Source: Alphaproteobacteria bacterium
Lineage (GTDB): Bacteria > Pseudomonadota > Alphaproteobacteria > Paracaedibacterales > CAITNM01
Assembly (NCBI GenBank): GCA_947478955.1
Contig: CANJXJ010000004.1
Span: 1-48,675, forward strand
Direction of reading: 5' to 3'
DNA: 48,675 nucleotides
Within the stretch, counting starts at the first letter, position 1. Each line of letters opens with the position of its first letter. Shown in pieces: positions 1 through 7,874 of the stretch. The notes under the pieces are model-generated. The model was not told where the DNA came from and did no database searches. It saw only the letters and a list, made by a program, of their open reading frames with translations. The position numbers were made by a program, and so were the translations under genes.

Positions 1-70
1 AAAAAAAAGAAATTAAGCAGCAAAAGAAAGTGAAACAAGAGATGAATCTCTCCTCAAAAATAGCTGCTTA

Positions 71-3000
71 GTGTTCTTGACTTTGGGGGTCACTTTAGTT
101 TCTGCAAAAATAGGTGGCCAAGCGGGGGTAAAACTTCGCTCTAAAAGGCTAACCGTTTTAGGACGCAGCGATATTGCTGGTGTGGCTCCTCCAAATGTTT
201 TGTATAAGCGTAGTGGTAACGGTATTTATAGCCAAGGCCATGTAGAGATGAATGTAGATGATGTGATTGATAATAGCTTTGGTGTTATTCATGGCGCCTC
301 TTTTGCCATTGTTGCTCCCCTCCTGATTAACCGCGCTGGGTATATCAAAGCAATAGACCCGAGTCTTGGTAGTTCCATTCGAGCTAGTATTAAAAATATT
401 CGTGAAGAAGAAGGCACCTATTCATACACAGTAAATGAATTCGTTGGTACCTATAAAGGCGGAAGTAAATGTAACAGGTGCGACAGTAGGTGCAATGGCA
501 GTCCTTTTGCTCATCACGCGAAACAGGTTTACAGGACCTATGAAACCTCTAACGAAGGATTAATAGTATCTCAAGGCCCATTGCAACTAACATATGATTA
601 CCTAGACATGATTGCATCACGGATTGTTTGCGGAGGGGACTTAACCTTTGTATCAGGCGGATGGATGATAACGCACACTCCCCGGGGAGAAATTACAGAA
701 TTTTTGGGAAGATCAACAGCTACTCCACGCAATGGCCACAAGAACTATGTGCTAGTTAAAGAACGTTTCCAAGCTGATTTAGGCGATGCTGATATGACAT
801 GCGCATTTACAGCGAGGGATATTAGTATACGTGCAGCGCAAGCTGTCTTTAGAAGCCTTGGTATTCAACAAGATCAACGGGGTACAATAGTCAATTTATC
901 ACGAATTATGCGCGGACCAGATGCTGAAAATGTCTATGAAGAAGTAGATGGAACTGTTCATCTTGATTTGCCGTTTCACAACCCACCAATACCAAATGCT
1001 GTAGTTCTTTTAGGTAAAGGGGCTCATAAAGGAGTAGAGAAAGCTAAAGCTTTTGATACACAAGCCACTTTTGGTGCGTTGCATCATGTGATGGGAGCGG
1101 AGTTTTTTACTCTTTACCGAGGAGTCAGCGCGCTTGGAATGAAGCTGGAAGATATGGCTATTCCATTCATTAATATGGTGCGTGGACATAAGGACACTCG
1201 GACTGATAGACGCGCAATTACAGCCGGCGATAAAACACAAGAAGTTGAAGTGCTCTCCAATGAAGTAATTACTCCAGAGTATTTAATGAAATCAGGGATT
1301 GTTGGCATGTTTTTTGAATTTACACAAAACATTCATGCCCTAGAAGCGGAACGCCAGGCACAGATTGACGCTGCTGCAGCCAAAAGAACAGTGGATGCGA
1401 TGTTTGTGGTTCCTCCATCAGTAAAACATGATGGCTTCACGGCAACGGATGGTAATTGTTCCGTTGTGACTGCTGTTGGTGATAACAGTGTGTTTACTAA
1501 TGCTAGGGGTAGAAATGTAGCGCTGGTTTCCGAAAGAGGAAAAATGACATTTGGTTCAACGGTTGAGCGTCATGGAGATGGAGAAAATTTTCATGATGAG
1601 CTTACTCAAGCCTCAGCAGAAGCAGAAGAAACCTTAAAAATCCAAGGGCAAACTGAAGTCCTCCTTCAAGCTGCAAATACCGGATCTGGGGTAAGGACAG
1701 ATATTACAGCTGTAGCTGGGGCAGTTGTGGATGAAGCCGTGGCGACAACTACGCAAAGAGTTGATCGCCATCGATCTAAGAAATCAGAAACGGATACGAC
1801 TACCATTGATATTCATCAGAATGTATCCTCCCATGCAAGTGCTGGCGTGGTAAATATCCATGGTGCTACGGGCGTTTTGCAAGAAGGAGTAAAATTAGTA
1901 AATGCAGTTGTGACTGGACCAGTCGTTGAACAGTTAGCAGTACATGATCAACACATCGTAAAAAGCGTAACGACATCTTCCCGGAGAGGTGGTTGGTTTA
2001 GTGCCGCCGCGCGCAAATCGGCATCATCAAGTTCAGTTTCTTCCATAGCTAGGGGTTGTACGATGAGTGGACAGTCCTTTATTGCACTTGCTCGGGATAA
2101 ATACCGGGCAGTTGCCCCTACCTATGCTGCAGTTCGAAGTGATATCACAGCGCCGCGGGTAGAAATCGAAACAGGAGTAAGCCGTGCCCAAGCACAATCA
2201 CAATCAACATCGCAAGGAGCGATGTGGACCAAGACTCGTGTCTCGAGTGAGAGTCACACAACACACGTTAACCCGAACTTTGAGGGTAATGTCCATATTC
2301 ATAGTCCTGATGTAATTGTGGAGCGTGTCCGTGGATCAGCAGCATTTGCTAAGTTATTTAGCGATAGTGCGGTTGCTTATGTAGATAAAGATGATCAGCA
2401 TCATTCAACATCATCAACCCAGAAAAGATTAAGTGCAGGTTTTGCGCTGATTTCAAAGCTTGCCGTGGGTTTAGTCGTTGGTGTAAGCACCGGAGGATTT
2501 GGGCTAACCGGAGTTCAAGCAGCAATGGTGAATGCTGGGTTTGGAAGTTTGTGTGGTGATGCAGCCGTTTGTTTAGTAGAAAACGGAGGCGACCCAGCAC
2601 GAGCAATTCAAGCGATGGGCCGAAATGGTACTGCCTTAAATATTGCAAGAGCCATGGCAACTGCTGGGTTGGTGGATGGTATCAGCAGTGCTGCGGGTGT
2701 AAAAACCGGTTTTGAAACGGGGGTTGATGGCAAGCTTATTGAAAGGACTTTTACAGACTATGCGCAGAAGGCAGCGATTCAAAGTGCAGTTAATACGGTC
2801 TTAGCAGTTGGTATCGATAGGCAAGACTTCAAACAAGCCTTGTTACAGGGTATGGCATCAGCTGCAGTAAATACTGCAGCGAGTTTTGGGGCCGGGCAGA
2901 TTGGTGGAATGTACCGGATTAACGCTATAGATCCTGTAGTTCACAAAGCTTTACATGCAGCATTGGGCGCAGCCTCAGGTGCGACAACAGCAGCTATTCT

Positions 3001-4141
3001 TGGAGGAGATGTCCGCCTGGCAGCATTATCCGGTGCAACCGGAGCGTTTGTTGCTGAAACCGTAGCGGAAATGTTAAAGCCAGATGCAACCCAAGAAGCA
3101 CAACAAGCAATTGGCAAGAAAATGACCAAGCAAGAGTTCAAGGATGAATTCATGGCCAAGGCACAACGTTCAACTCACTGGGCTAACTTTGCTGCAGCAG
3201 TAGGCGCTTTTGGTATTGGACTTGATGCTGGGGTGGCCTATGGAGCTGCCTATAATGCGACGGCACATAATAGCAGCCAATGTCTGGCTATTTTATGTGA
3301 AGCAGCAGCAACTAACTATGAAATTTACCAAGCTATCTATGCAGTGGCAGCAGCGTGTGGGTTAAAGGGACTTTTAGATTCATTGCAGATCAGTAGTGAA
3401 GCCGATGGTTCTTACGGTTTTAATGGAACCAAGTACACAACATTGCAAGAAGTATTACTCGTTGTAAAAGCAATGCCATTACTGATGCAGCAGGTTATGA
3501 CCGTGGAATTCATCACCAATTTAATGGAAATGGACCCAGATGCAGGAAAGCCAAAGACGCTGGACACTCCAATGCATGAACCGAAGCCTGTGGTTTTGGA
3601 TACGCCAGTTGCTGACCCACGGCCAGTGCTTCCAGGGTATGAAGCAGACCCAGCCGCTGGAAAAAGTGTTGTTGAAGGGTTTGCAGCATATGACGGTCCC
3701 TCCGTAACGGTATTCGATGCTGATAGAGTGGATGGAGAAGCGCGTTTAGAAATACGTCACAAACCAGGCACTGATCGTAGGGATTATGAGAGAAAGCTGA
3801 CAGCACTTCAGGATTTAGCAGCAAGGGGCAAGTTGGTTAAAACAGATGGGGCTGTTCGAGACCCAGCCGTAACTCGCGATCATCGAGCTGGAATTATCGA
3901 ACAAGCAAAGCGCCAATGGCCTGATCAACCAGAAAGAGTTATGGCAGTAAAAGAGCGTATGATGGATTTGCAAGCAGATCATATGCATGAACTACAATTG
4001 GGAGGCCTGGATCATGCTTCAGGTTTATCGCTGATTGATGGTAGTATTAATGCATCTTTTGGTAAGCAAATTCAGTTGCAACTTGAAAAAGTTCCTGTGG
4101 GTACTAAAATTACCGAGGTTGTAGAAAAGGTGGATGAGTGA
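71..4141 (+). CDS. CdiA/FHA-like polymorphic toxin, C-terminal part, with HNH-like nuclease tip
   Basis: This is the C-terminal 1356 residues of a large exoprotein of the contact-dependent inhibition/filamentous haemagglutinin type. Residues about 770-940 match the DUF637 haemagglutinin-associated region, with small-residue-rich helices such as GVQAAMVNAGFGSL. The last ~60 residues carry an HNH-like pattern (QADHMHELQLGG, then N and H/K-type positions), suggesting a DNase toxin. A SUKH immunity gene overlaps the stop codon (ATGATG at 4138), as expected for a toxin-immunity pair. The GTG at 71 has no ribosome-binding site. A different frame open from the window edge ends at 69-71 with residues that would join smoothly onto the hydrophobic VFLTLGVTLVSA, so the true gene probably starts upstream and carries a frameshift near 67-70. 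The family call is firm, the nuclease call moderate and the start poor. Confidence 0.75.
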   Translation: MFLTLGVTLVSAKIGGQAGVKLRSKRLTVLGRSDIAGVAPPNVLYKRSGNGIYSQGHVEMNVDDVIDNSFGVIHGASFAIVAPLLINRAGYIKAIDPSLGSSIRASIKNIREEEGTYSYTVNEFVGTYKGGSKCNRCDSRCNGSPFAHHAKQVYRTYETSNEGLIVSQGPLQLTYDYLDMIASRIVCGGDLTFVSGGWMITHTPRGEITEFLGRSTATPRNGHKNYVLVKERFQADLGDADMTCAFTARDISIRAAQAVFRSLGIQQDQRGTIVNLSRIMRGPDAENVYEEVDGTVHLDLPFHNPPIPNAVVLLGKGAHKGVEKAKAFDTQATFGALHHVMGAEFFTLYRGVSALGMKLEDMAIPFINMVRGHKDTRTDRRAITAGDKTQEVEVLSNEVITPEYLMKSGIVGMFFEFTQNIHALEAERQAQIDAAAAKRTVDAMFVVPPSVKHDGFTATDGNCSVVTAVGDNSVFTNARGRNVALVSERGKMTFGSTVERHGDGENFHDELTQASAEAEETLKIQGQTEVLLQAANTGSGVRTDITAVAGAVVDEAVATTTQRVDRHRSKKSETDTTTIDIHQNVSSHASAGVVNIHGATGVLQEGVKLVNAVVTGPVVEQLAVHDQHIVKSVTTSSRRGGWFSAAARKSASSSSVSSIARGCTMSGQSFIALARDKYRAVAPTYAAVRSDITAPRVEIETGVSRAQAQSQSTSQGAMWTKTRVSSESHTTHVNPNFEGNVHIHSPDVIVERVRGSAAFAKLFSDSAVAYVDKDDQHHSTSSTQKRLSAGFALISKLAVGLVVGVSTGGFGLTGVQAAMVNAGFGSLCGDAAVCLVENGGDPARAIQAMGRNGTALNIARAMATAGLVDGISSAAGVKTGFETGVDGKLIERTFTDYAQKAAIQSAVNTVLAVGIDRQDFKQALLQGMASAAVNTAASFGAGQIGGMYRINAIDPVVHKALHAALGAASGATTAAILGGDVRLAALSGATGAFVAETVAEMLKPDATQEAQQAIGKKMTKQEFKDEFMAKAQRSTHWANFAAAVGAFGIGLDAGVAYGAAYNATAHNSSQCLAILCEAAATNYEIYQAIYAVAAACGLKGLLDSLQISSEADGSYGFNGTKYTTLQEVLLVVKAMPLLMQQVMTVEFITNLMEMDPDAGKPKTLDTPMHEPKPVVLDTPVADPRPVLPGYEADPAAGKSVVEGFAAYDGPSVTVFDADRVDGEARLEIRHKPGTDRRDYERKLTALQDLAARGKLVKTDGAVRDPAVTRDHRAGIIEQAKRQWPDQPERVMAVKERMMDLQADHMHELQLGGLDHASGLSLIDGSINASFGKQIQLQLEKVPVGTKITEVVEKVDE
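2381..2590 (+). repeat. 210-bp direct repeat, copy 1 (second copy at 5312-5521)
   Basis: This stretch of the toxin gene recurs 2931 bp downstream in the same orientation and without indels. Direct repeats in pretoxin regions are where toxin-tip replacement by recombination is known to occur in CDI-type loci. Here recombination between the copies would delete the present toxin tip and both immunity genes. Confidence 0.8.
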
Positions 4142-4638
4142 TGAATTGGTTAGATAAAGTTATAAAGTTAAAAAATCTTTTTGATAAGTCTCCAATAGAT
4201 GTTGATGTTTTTTTTAGACAAAGCAAGTGGTTGCCTGGAGAAATTAATGAAATTAAAAAACAATATCCTTTTTTATCAGATAGTTATATTGATTTTATTG
4301 AAATATATGATGAAACGAGTATAGGAGGTTTAAGATTGCGGGGATCAAAGGGATATAAAATCTCCTTACAAAAACAAATTTATAATTATAAAGAAATTTT
4401 AAAAGATGAATACTTTCCGTTTGGCGATGATTTTGGGGGGAATATATACTTATTTGATAAAAAGGGAGAGGTATTGTTCTGGGATAAGAATGATTATGAT
4501 TTTGAAAATCCTGAAGTTTTGGCCTCTTCTTTTAATGAATTCATGGATAAATTCTTATTAGGTAATAGTAACGGAACATTTGGATGGATAAGCAGTGATA
4601 AACTTCGAGAAACTCTTCAATACCAAGGTTGGGTGTAG
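4138..4638 (+). CDS. SUKH (SMI1/KNR4)-family immunity protein
   Basis: This 166-residue cytosolic protein has the SMI1/KNR4 fold signature: an N-terminal helix, then KKQYPFLSDSYIDFIEIYDE, and a later strand pattern with GGNIYLFDKKGEVLFWD and FNEFMDKFLLG. SUKH proteins are common immunity partners of nuclease toxins in polymorphic-toxin systems. The start codon overlaps the toxin stop by 4 bp, so the two are translationally coupled, and the partner is presumably the HNH-like tip of the preceding gene. It is a paralogue of the broken gene at 4764-5260. The base composition is more AT-rich than the toxin gene, which is usual for immunity genes exchanged as modules. Binding to this toxin is inferred from position. 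Confidence 0.8.
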   Translation: MMNWLDKVIKLKNLFDKSPIDVDVFFRQSKWLPGEINEIKKQYPFLSDSYIDFIEIYDETSIGGLRLRGSKGYKISLQKQIYNYKEILKDEYFPFGDDFGGNIYLFDKKGEVLFWDKNDYDFENPEVLASSFNEFMDKFLLGNSNGTFGWISSDKLRETLQYQGWV

Positions 4639-4674
4639 TGGCCTTCATACTTCCAGAGAGAGAAAGAAAATATT

Positions 4675-4764
4675 ATGAATTTTGGCAAAAAAATTCAGTT
4701 GCAACTCTCAAAAGTCCCTGTAGGTACTAAAATTACCGAGGTTGTGGAAAAGGTAAGTGAATAA
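4675..4764 (+). pseudogene. Remnant of a toxin C-terminus (orphan cassette)
   Basis: A 29-codon frame reads FGKKIQLQLSKVPVGTKIT and onward, nearly the same as the last residues of the large toxin gene (4052-4141). Its stop TAA overlaps the ATG of the next SUKH gene in the same arrangement as the intact toxin-immunity junction. Only the tail survives, with no nuclease residues, so it is a displaced cassette scar and not a functional toxin. Confidence 0.8.
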
Positions 4765-5260
4765 TGAATTGGCTAGAAAAAGTTAAGGAACTTAAAAAGC
4801 AAAGAACTAATAATATATTTATTGACGCTCGTTTTAGAGAGAATTTATGGGAAGCTGATGAAATAGCAGAATTAAAGCAGCAATTTCCCTTTCTCCCTGA
4901 AATGTATACTAAATTTATTGAAGAATTCGATAGCTGTGGAATAGCTTTTGCTGTGTTTTTTGGTTCACGTAAATCTAAAATTATTTCCGTGCAAAAACAA
5001 ATAGAAGAACATAAAGAGCTACTCAAAAATGACTATTTCCCATTTGGTAAATATCCAGACGGCAGTATTTTTTGCTTAACCAAAAGGGCGAGGTTTTATG
5101 GTGGGATAAGTACGATTATGACTTTGAAAAACCCAAACTTATTGCCAATTCCTTTGATGAGTTTATGGACCAATGCTTATTAGGAAAAAGATATGGGGAG
5201 TTTTCGTTTATAGAAACAAGTACCTTTTATAAAACACTTCAAGAACAAGGTTGGGTGTAG
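4764..5260 (+). pseudogene. Second SUKH immunity gene, split by a -1 frameshift
   Basis: Two overlapping frames (4764-5183 and 5072-5260) together give one complete SUKH protein collinear with the intact paralogue at 4138-4638. The N-terminal part ends with FGKYPDGSIF; the other frame resumes with LLNQKGEVLWWDKYDYDFEKP and ends in EQGWV, like the paralogue's YQGWV. The switch falls in a run of six Ts at 5068-5073; one more T restores SIFLLNQKGEV, matching NIYLFDKKGEV. This could be decay, phase-variable slippage or a sequencing error. The original partner would be the toxin whose tail remains just upstream. Confidence 0.8.
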
Positions 5261-5305
5261 TGATTGATGATCAAGCGAAGGGAATTAGTTTAGTGAAAGC
5301 TGTCT

Positions 5306-5551
5306 TTGGGTGTTGATAAAGATGATCAGCATCATTCAACATCATCAACCCAGAAAAGATTAAGTGCAGGTTTTGCGCTGATATCTAAGTTAGCGGTGGG
5401 TCTAGCTGTTGGTGTAAGCACCGGAGGATTTGGATTAACCGGTATTCAAGCAGCGATGGTAAATGCCGAGTTTGGGACGTTGTGTGGGAATGCAGCCGTC
5501 AGCCTCGTTGAAAACGGAGGATATCCAGTCTGCATTGACAAAAATAAGTGA
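5306..5551 (+). pseudogene. DUF637 toxin-region fragment (duplicated from the large toxin gene)
   Basis: Bases 5312-5521 copy 2381-2590 of the large toxin gene without gaps; about 68 bases (5315-5382) are identical and later bases diverge at scattered, mostly third-codon positions. The encoded VDKDDQHHSTSSTQKRLSAG segment is shared. Homology stops abruptly after codons for VENGG, followed by an unrelated stretch and a stop at 5551. It lacks a start signal, the rest of the pretoxin domain and a toxin tip, so it is a cassette relic. The synonymous-biased divergence suggests the fragment was under selection before it was isolated. Confidence 0.85.
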
Positions 5552-5719
5552 ATCTGGATTTTTTAAGCTTTCCTGGAAGGATTCGTAAAACTGTTTATCT
5601 TTAGAATTGCCCTGATCGAGTTGAGTATACCCTTGATCGCCAATATATTCGTTATTTTGTTTCGTTATTTCGCAACCAAAAAGAATAAAGGCACCCAGCA
5701 TAGTAAAGAGATTACCCAT
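5435..5719 (-). pseudogene. Truncated small lipoprotein-like frame
   Basis: Reading from 5719, the frame begins MGNLFTMLGAFILFGCE, a short hydrophobic stretch with a lipobox-like FGC, then a polar region (TKQNNEYIGDQGYTQLDQ). About 65 codons in, at roughly 5522, it runs into the antisense of the toxin fragment, so its natural C-terminus seems lost at the rearrangement junction. A better ribosome-binding site (AAAGGATATGC) precedes another ATG at 5748 in a different frame, giving MKKLKYIKAK before a quick stop; a one-base shift there would join a charged N-terminus to the lipoprotein signal. It is not recognised as a known family and may be debris. Confidence 0.3.
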
Positions 5720-5893
5720 TTTGCCTTAATATATTTAAGCTTTTTCATGCATATCCTTTATTACCCTCTCTTAGCGTGAGGCTAGCTCGATATGTTGTTA
5801 AAGAAAGTATCAAGGTATGCAAAATAAGGAGGATGATTAAGCACCGCGAGATATTTTTTATTGAAAAGGATAAAGCTGTCTCTATCAGTTTTT

Positions 5894-5917
5894 GCTACCC
5901 CAAACGCTACCCCAACG
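5894..5917. repeat. Tandem 12-bp GCTACCCCAA repeat beside tRNA-Thr
   Basis: Two copies of GCTACCCCAA lie at 5894-5903 and 5906-5915, 45-66 bases past the 3' end of the minus-strand tRNA-Thr. Short G-rich tandem repeats just downstream of tRNA genes are often seen next to tyrosine-integrase attachment sites. No integrase gene is present here, so this is at most a relic. The roughly 240 bases from 5720 to 5959 hold nothing else that I can identify. Confidence 0.35.
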
Positions 5918-5959
5918 AGAAATGAGAAAATTAGAAAATGCTGAAACTCTTGCTTGAAG

Positions 5960-6035
5960 TGGTGCCGGTTGCAAGATTCGAACTCGCGACCTACTGATTA
6001 CAAATCAGTTGCTCTACCAACTGAGCTAAACCGGC
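5960..6035 (-). tRNA. tRNA-Thr (TGT anticodon)
   Basis: The reverse complement folds as a cloverleaf: acceptor arm GCCGGTT paired with AACCGGC, a D-loop with AGCTCAGTTGGTAGAGC, anticodon stem ACTGA/TCAGT with loop TTTGTAA (anticodon TGT, reading ACA), a T-arm with GTTCGAATC and an encoded 3' CCA. Its 3' end faces the decayed toxin locus, a layout common for islands integrated at tRNA ends. Confidence 0.97.
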
Positions 6036-6148
6036 ATAAATACAAACATATCCAAAAATTCCTCCCTAGTCTATATTTTTTTAACAGGTATCTTTTGATT
6101 GAGGAATTTTTTTGGTATATTATATCTATGCTGGTTGTGGAGAAGTGT

Positions 6149-7333
6149 GTGAAGAGGGTATTTTGTTACTTTAATTTTTTTGTTTTGGGTTTTTTATACT
6201 CTTCAAGTTTGCATGCCAATAATTTTGCATACATGATTGTTGATGGCCAATCCGGGAAAGTTATGGCAAGCCACCGTGCCGATGAACTTCGCCCTCCGGC
6301 ATCATTAACTAAAATAATGACCTTATATTTAATTTTTGAAGCCATTCAATCGGGTAAAATAAACCTTCAAACAAAATTTTCAGTTTCAAAGCGTGCCACG
6401 CAGCAAGAGCCATGCAATTTATGGTTGAAGATGGGCGCAACAATCAGCGTAAAAGATATTATTTACGCGTTGGTTACCAGGTCAGCGAATGATATGGCTG
6501 TGACTGCAGCCGAAGGAATTGCGGGAAGTGTTGAAAAATTTTCGGCTCTTATGAACCAAAAAGCAAAAAAATTGGGGATGACTCGTACAAAATTTTATAA
6601 TCAAACAGGGCTGCCAGATAAAAGGCAGGTTACAACAGCCAAAGACATGATTACTTTATCGCGGGCCCTTCATAAAGACTTCCCAAGAGAATACGCCTAT
6701 TTTAAAACAAAGACATTTTATTTTAATGGAAAACCTATTCGCAACCATAATAAAATGCTCAACTCATTTACGGGAATGGATGGAATCAAAACCGGGTTCA
6801 CTTTTGCGTCGCGCTTTAATATTAGTGTATCTGCCCAGCGGATTGGTGCAGATGGTCAGCCTGTTCGTGTCTTTGCGGTGGTTCTCGGGGGGCAAACGTC
6901 AGTTTCTCGTGATAAGAAAGCGGCAGAGCTTATGGAGAAAGCATTTAAGAAACTGCACGCAACCCCTAGAATGCAAGAAGTTGTTGCCACTAAAGATGAT
7001 ATTGACGAAATTGTTGCCCAAGAAACTGTTATCACAGAAAATGACATTGATGAAATTGTTGATAAAATAGATGCCGCCCAACAAATTCAAGTCCTACCAG
7101 AGCCTACTGTTAAACTTAAAAGTCAGCAAAAGATAAAAAAAGCAGCTGCTAAATTTTCTAATTCTAAATCGGTGTCTAAATCTGTACCTAAGGTGACAGA
7201 TGTAACCCCAGTGGCTGTTAGCCTAAAGGATCCTATTGATGATATTTTAAATGGGCAATCAATAAGTGTAGATATTAATCGCGATTTGCCCGCTGGGTGG
7301 GTAAAACCCAAGTCCCAATTTAAGGAATCTTAA
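6149..7333 (+). CDS. D-alanyl-D-alanine carboxypeptidase (peptidase S11)
   Basis: This periplasmic penicillin-binding protein of the DacA/DacC/DacF type removes the terminal D-alanine from peptidoglycan pentapeptides. All three active-site motifs are visible: SLTK (Ser52, Lys55), SAN (112-114) and KTG (214-216). I chose the GTG at 6149 because GGAG lies 6 bases upstream and it gives a compact signal peptide, MKRVFCYFNFFVLGFLYSSS, ending near LHA. The ATG at 6128 is possible but lacks a ribosome-binding site, and further upstream the frame runs through the tRNA. After the catalytic domain, a ~140-residue tail contains two DIDEIV repeats and a Lys/Ser/Val-rich stretch in place of a clear C-terminal membrane helix. 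Function is confident; the tail's role is unknown. Confidence 0.93.
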   Translation: MKRVFCYFNFFVLGFLYSSSLHANNFAYMIVDGQSGKVMASHRADELRPPASLTKIMTLYLIFEAIQSGKINLQTKFSVSKRATQQEPCNLWLKMGATISVKDIIYALVTRSANDMAVTAAEGIAGSVEKFSALMNQKAKKLGMTRTKFYNQTGLPDKRQVTTAKDMITLSRALHKDFPREYAYFKTKTFYFNGKPIRNHNKMLNSFTGMDGIKTGFTFASRFNISVSAQRIGADGQPVRVFAVVLGGQTSVSRDKKAAELMEKAFKKLHATPRMQEVVATKDDIDEIVAQETVITENDIDEIVDKIDAAQQIQVLPEPTVKLKSQQKIKKAAAKFSNSKSVSKSVPKVTDVTPVAVSLKDPIDDILNGQSISVDINRDLPAGWVKPKSQFKES

Positions 7334-7399
7334 GCAATTAAATAAATATTAATACTTTTGACGTAGTATATAGATAACGAAAATAGATTCGAGGTCTGT

Positions 7400-7873
7400 A
7401 TGAAAACATTAATGGGTAGTTTTGTGGTGCTATTGTCGGTATCAGCGCCATCGTTGTGGGCAGATTACGGTATTACCAGTGGTTTTTTAGAGGCATTAAT
7501 GTTAAAAGACCAGCCTCATACTGAGCAACCACCTTTAGTTGATGAAAAAAATATTTTTGAACATGCAGAGGTTGCACCAGTTTTAAAATCTCACGCTGAG
7601 GTATTAGAGGGAGAGCAGGGCGATTTAGCTGGGGTTATGAGTAATGCTGCCAGTAAAGGTCTAGAGAGTGCAAATATTCCTAGCTCAGATGCACGTGTTG
7701 AGCTTCAAAAAGCAGAAACAGAAGAAGATTTAGCAAAATACGGACCTGTTTCAGGGCGTGGGCCTAATGAAGACGAATCATTAAATAAAGCTGATCTTGA
7801 CTTAAAGTTACGCAATCCGAATCCATCTGCTGCTAAGATTGTACGTAGAGCTGAACCTGCTAGCGGATTGTAA
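7400..7873 (+). CDS. Small exported protein of unknown function
   Basis: The 157-residue product starts with a clear signal peptide, MKTLMGSFVVLLSVSAPSLWA, with probable cleavage after LWA. The mature part is polar, alanine- and glutamate-rich (KAETEEDLAKYGPVSGRGPNEDESLNKADL), with no motif or membrane helix that I recognise. A GAGG ribosome-binding site lies a few bases before the ATG. It is separated from the carboxypeptidase by 66 bp containing TTGACG at 7358-7363, so it may have its own promoter. It converges on fabF with one base between the stop codons. It is likely periplasmic or envelope-associated; function not assigned. Confidence 0.75.
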   Translation: MKTLMGSFVVLLSVSAPSLWADYGITSGFLEALMLKDQPHTEQPPLVDEKNIFEHAEVAPVLKSHAEVLEGEQGDLAGVMSNAASKGLESANIPSSDARVELQKAETEEDLAKYGPVSGRGPNEDESLNKADLDLKLRNPNPSAAKIVRRAEPASGL

Positions 7874-7874
7874 C

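Noticed and set aside
2358-2660. Minus-strand frame of 100 residues inside the toxin gene
   Set aside because: Low-complexity shadow of the plus-strand coding sequence with no start signal.
4675-4764. Small functional antitoxin or toxin gene
   Set aside because: It is a near-copy of the last codons of the large toxin and lacks any active-site residue.
5954-6148. Upstream extension of the carboxypeptidase frame
   Set aside because: It reads through the tRNA-Thr gene in antisense and gives the typical spurious peptide of a tRNA; a good ribosome-binding site supports GTG 6149.
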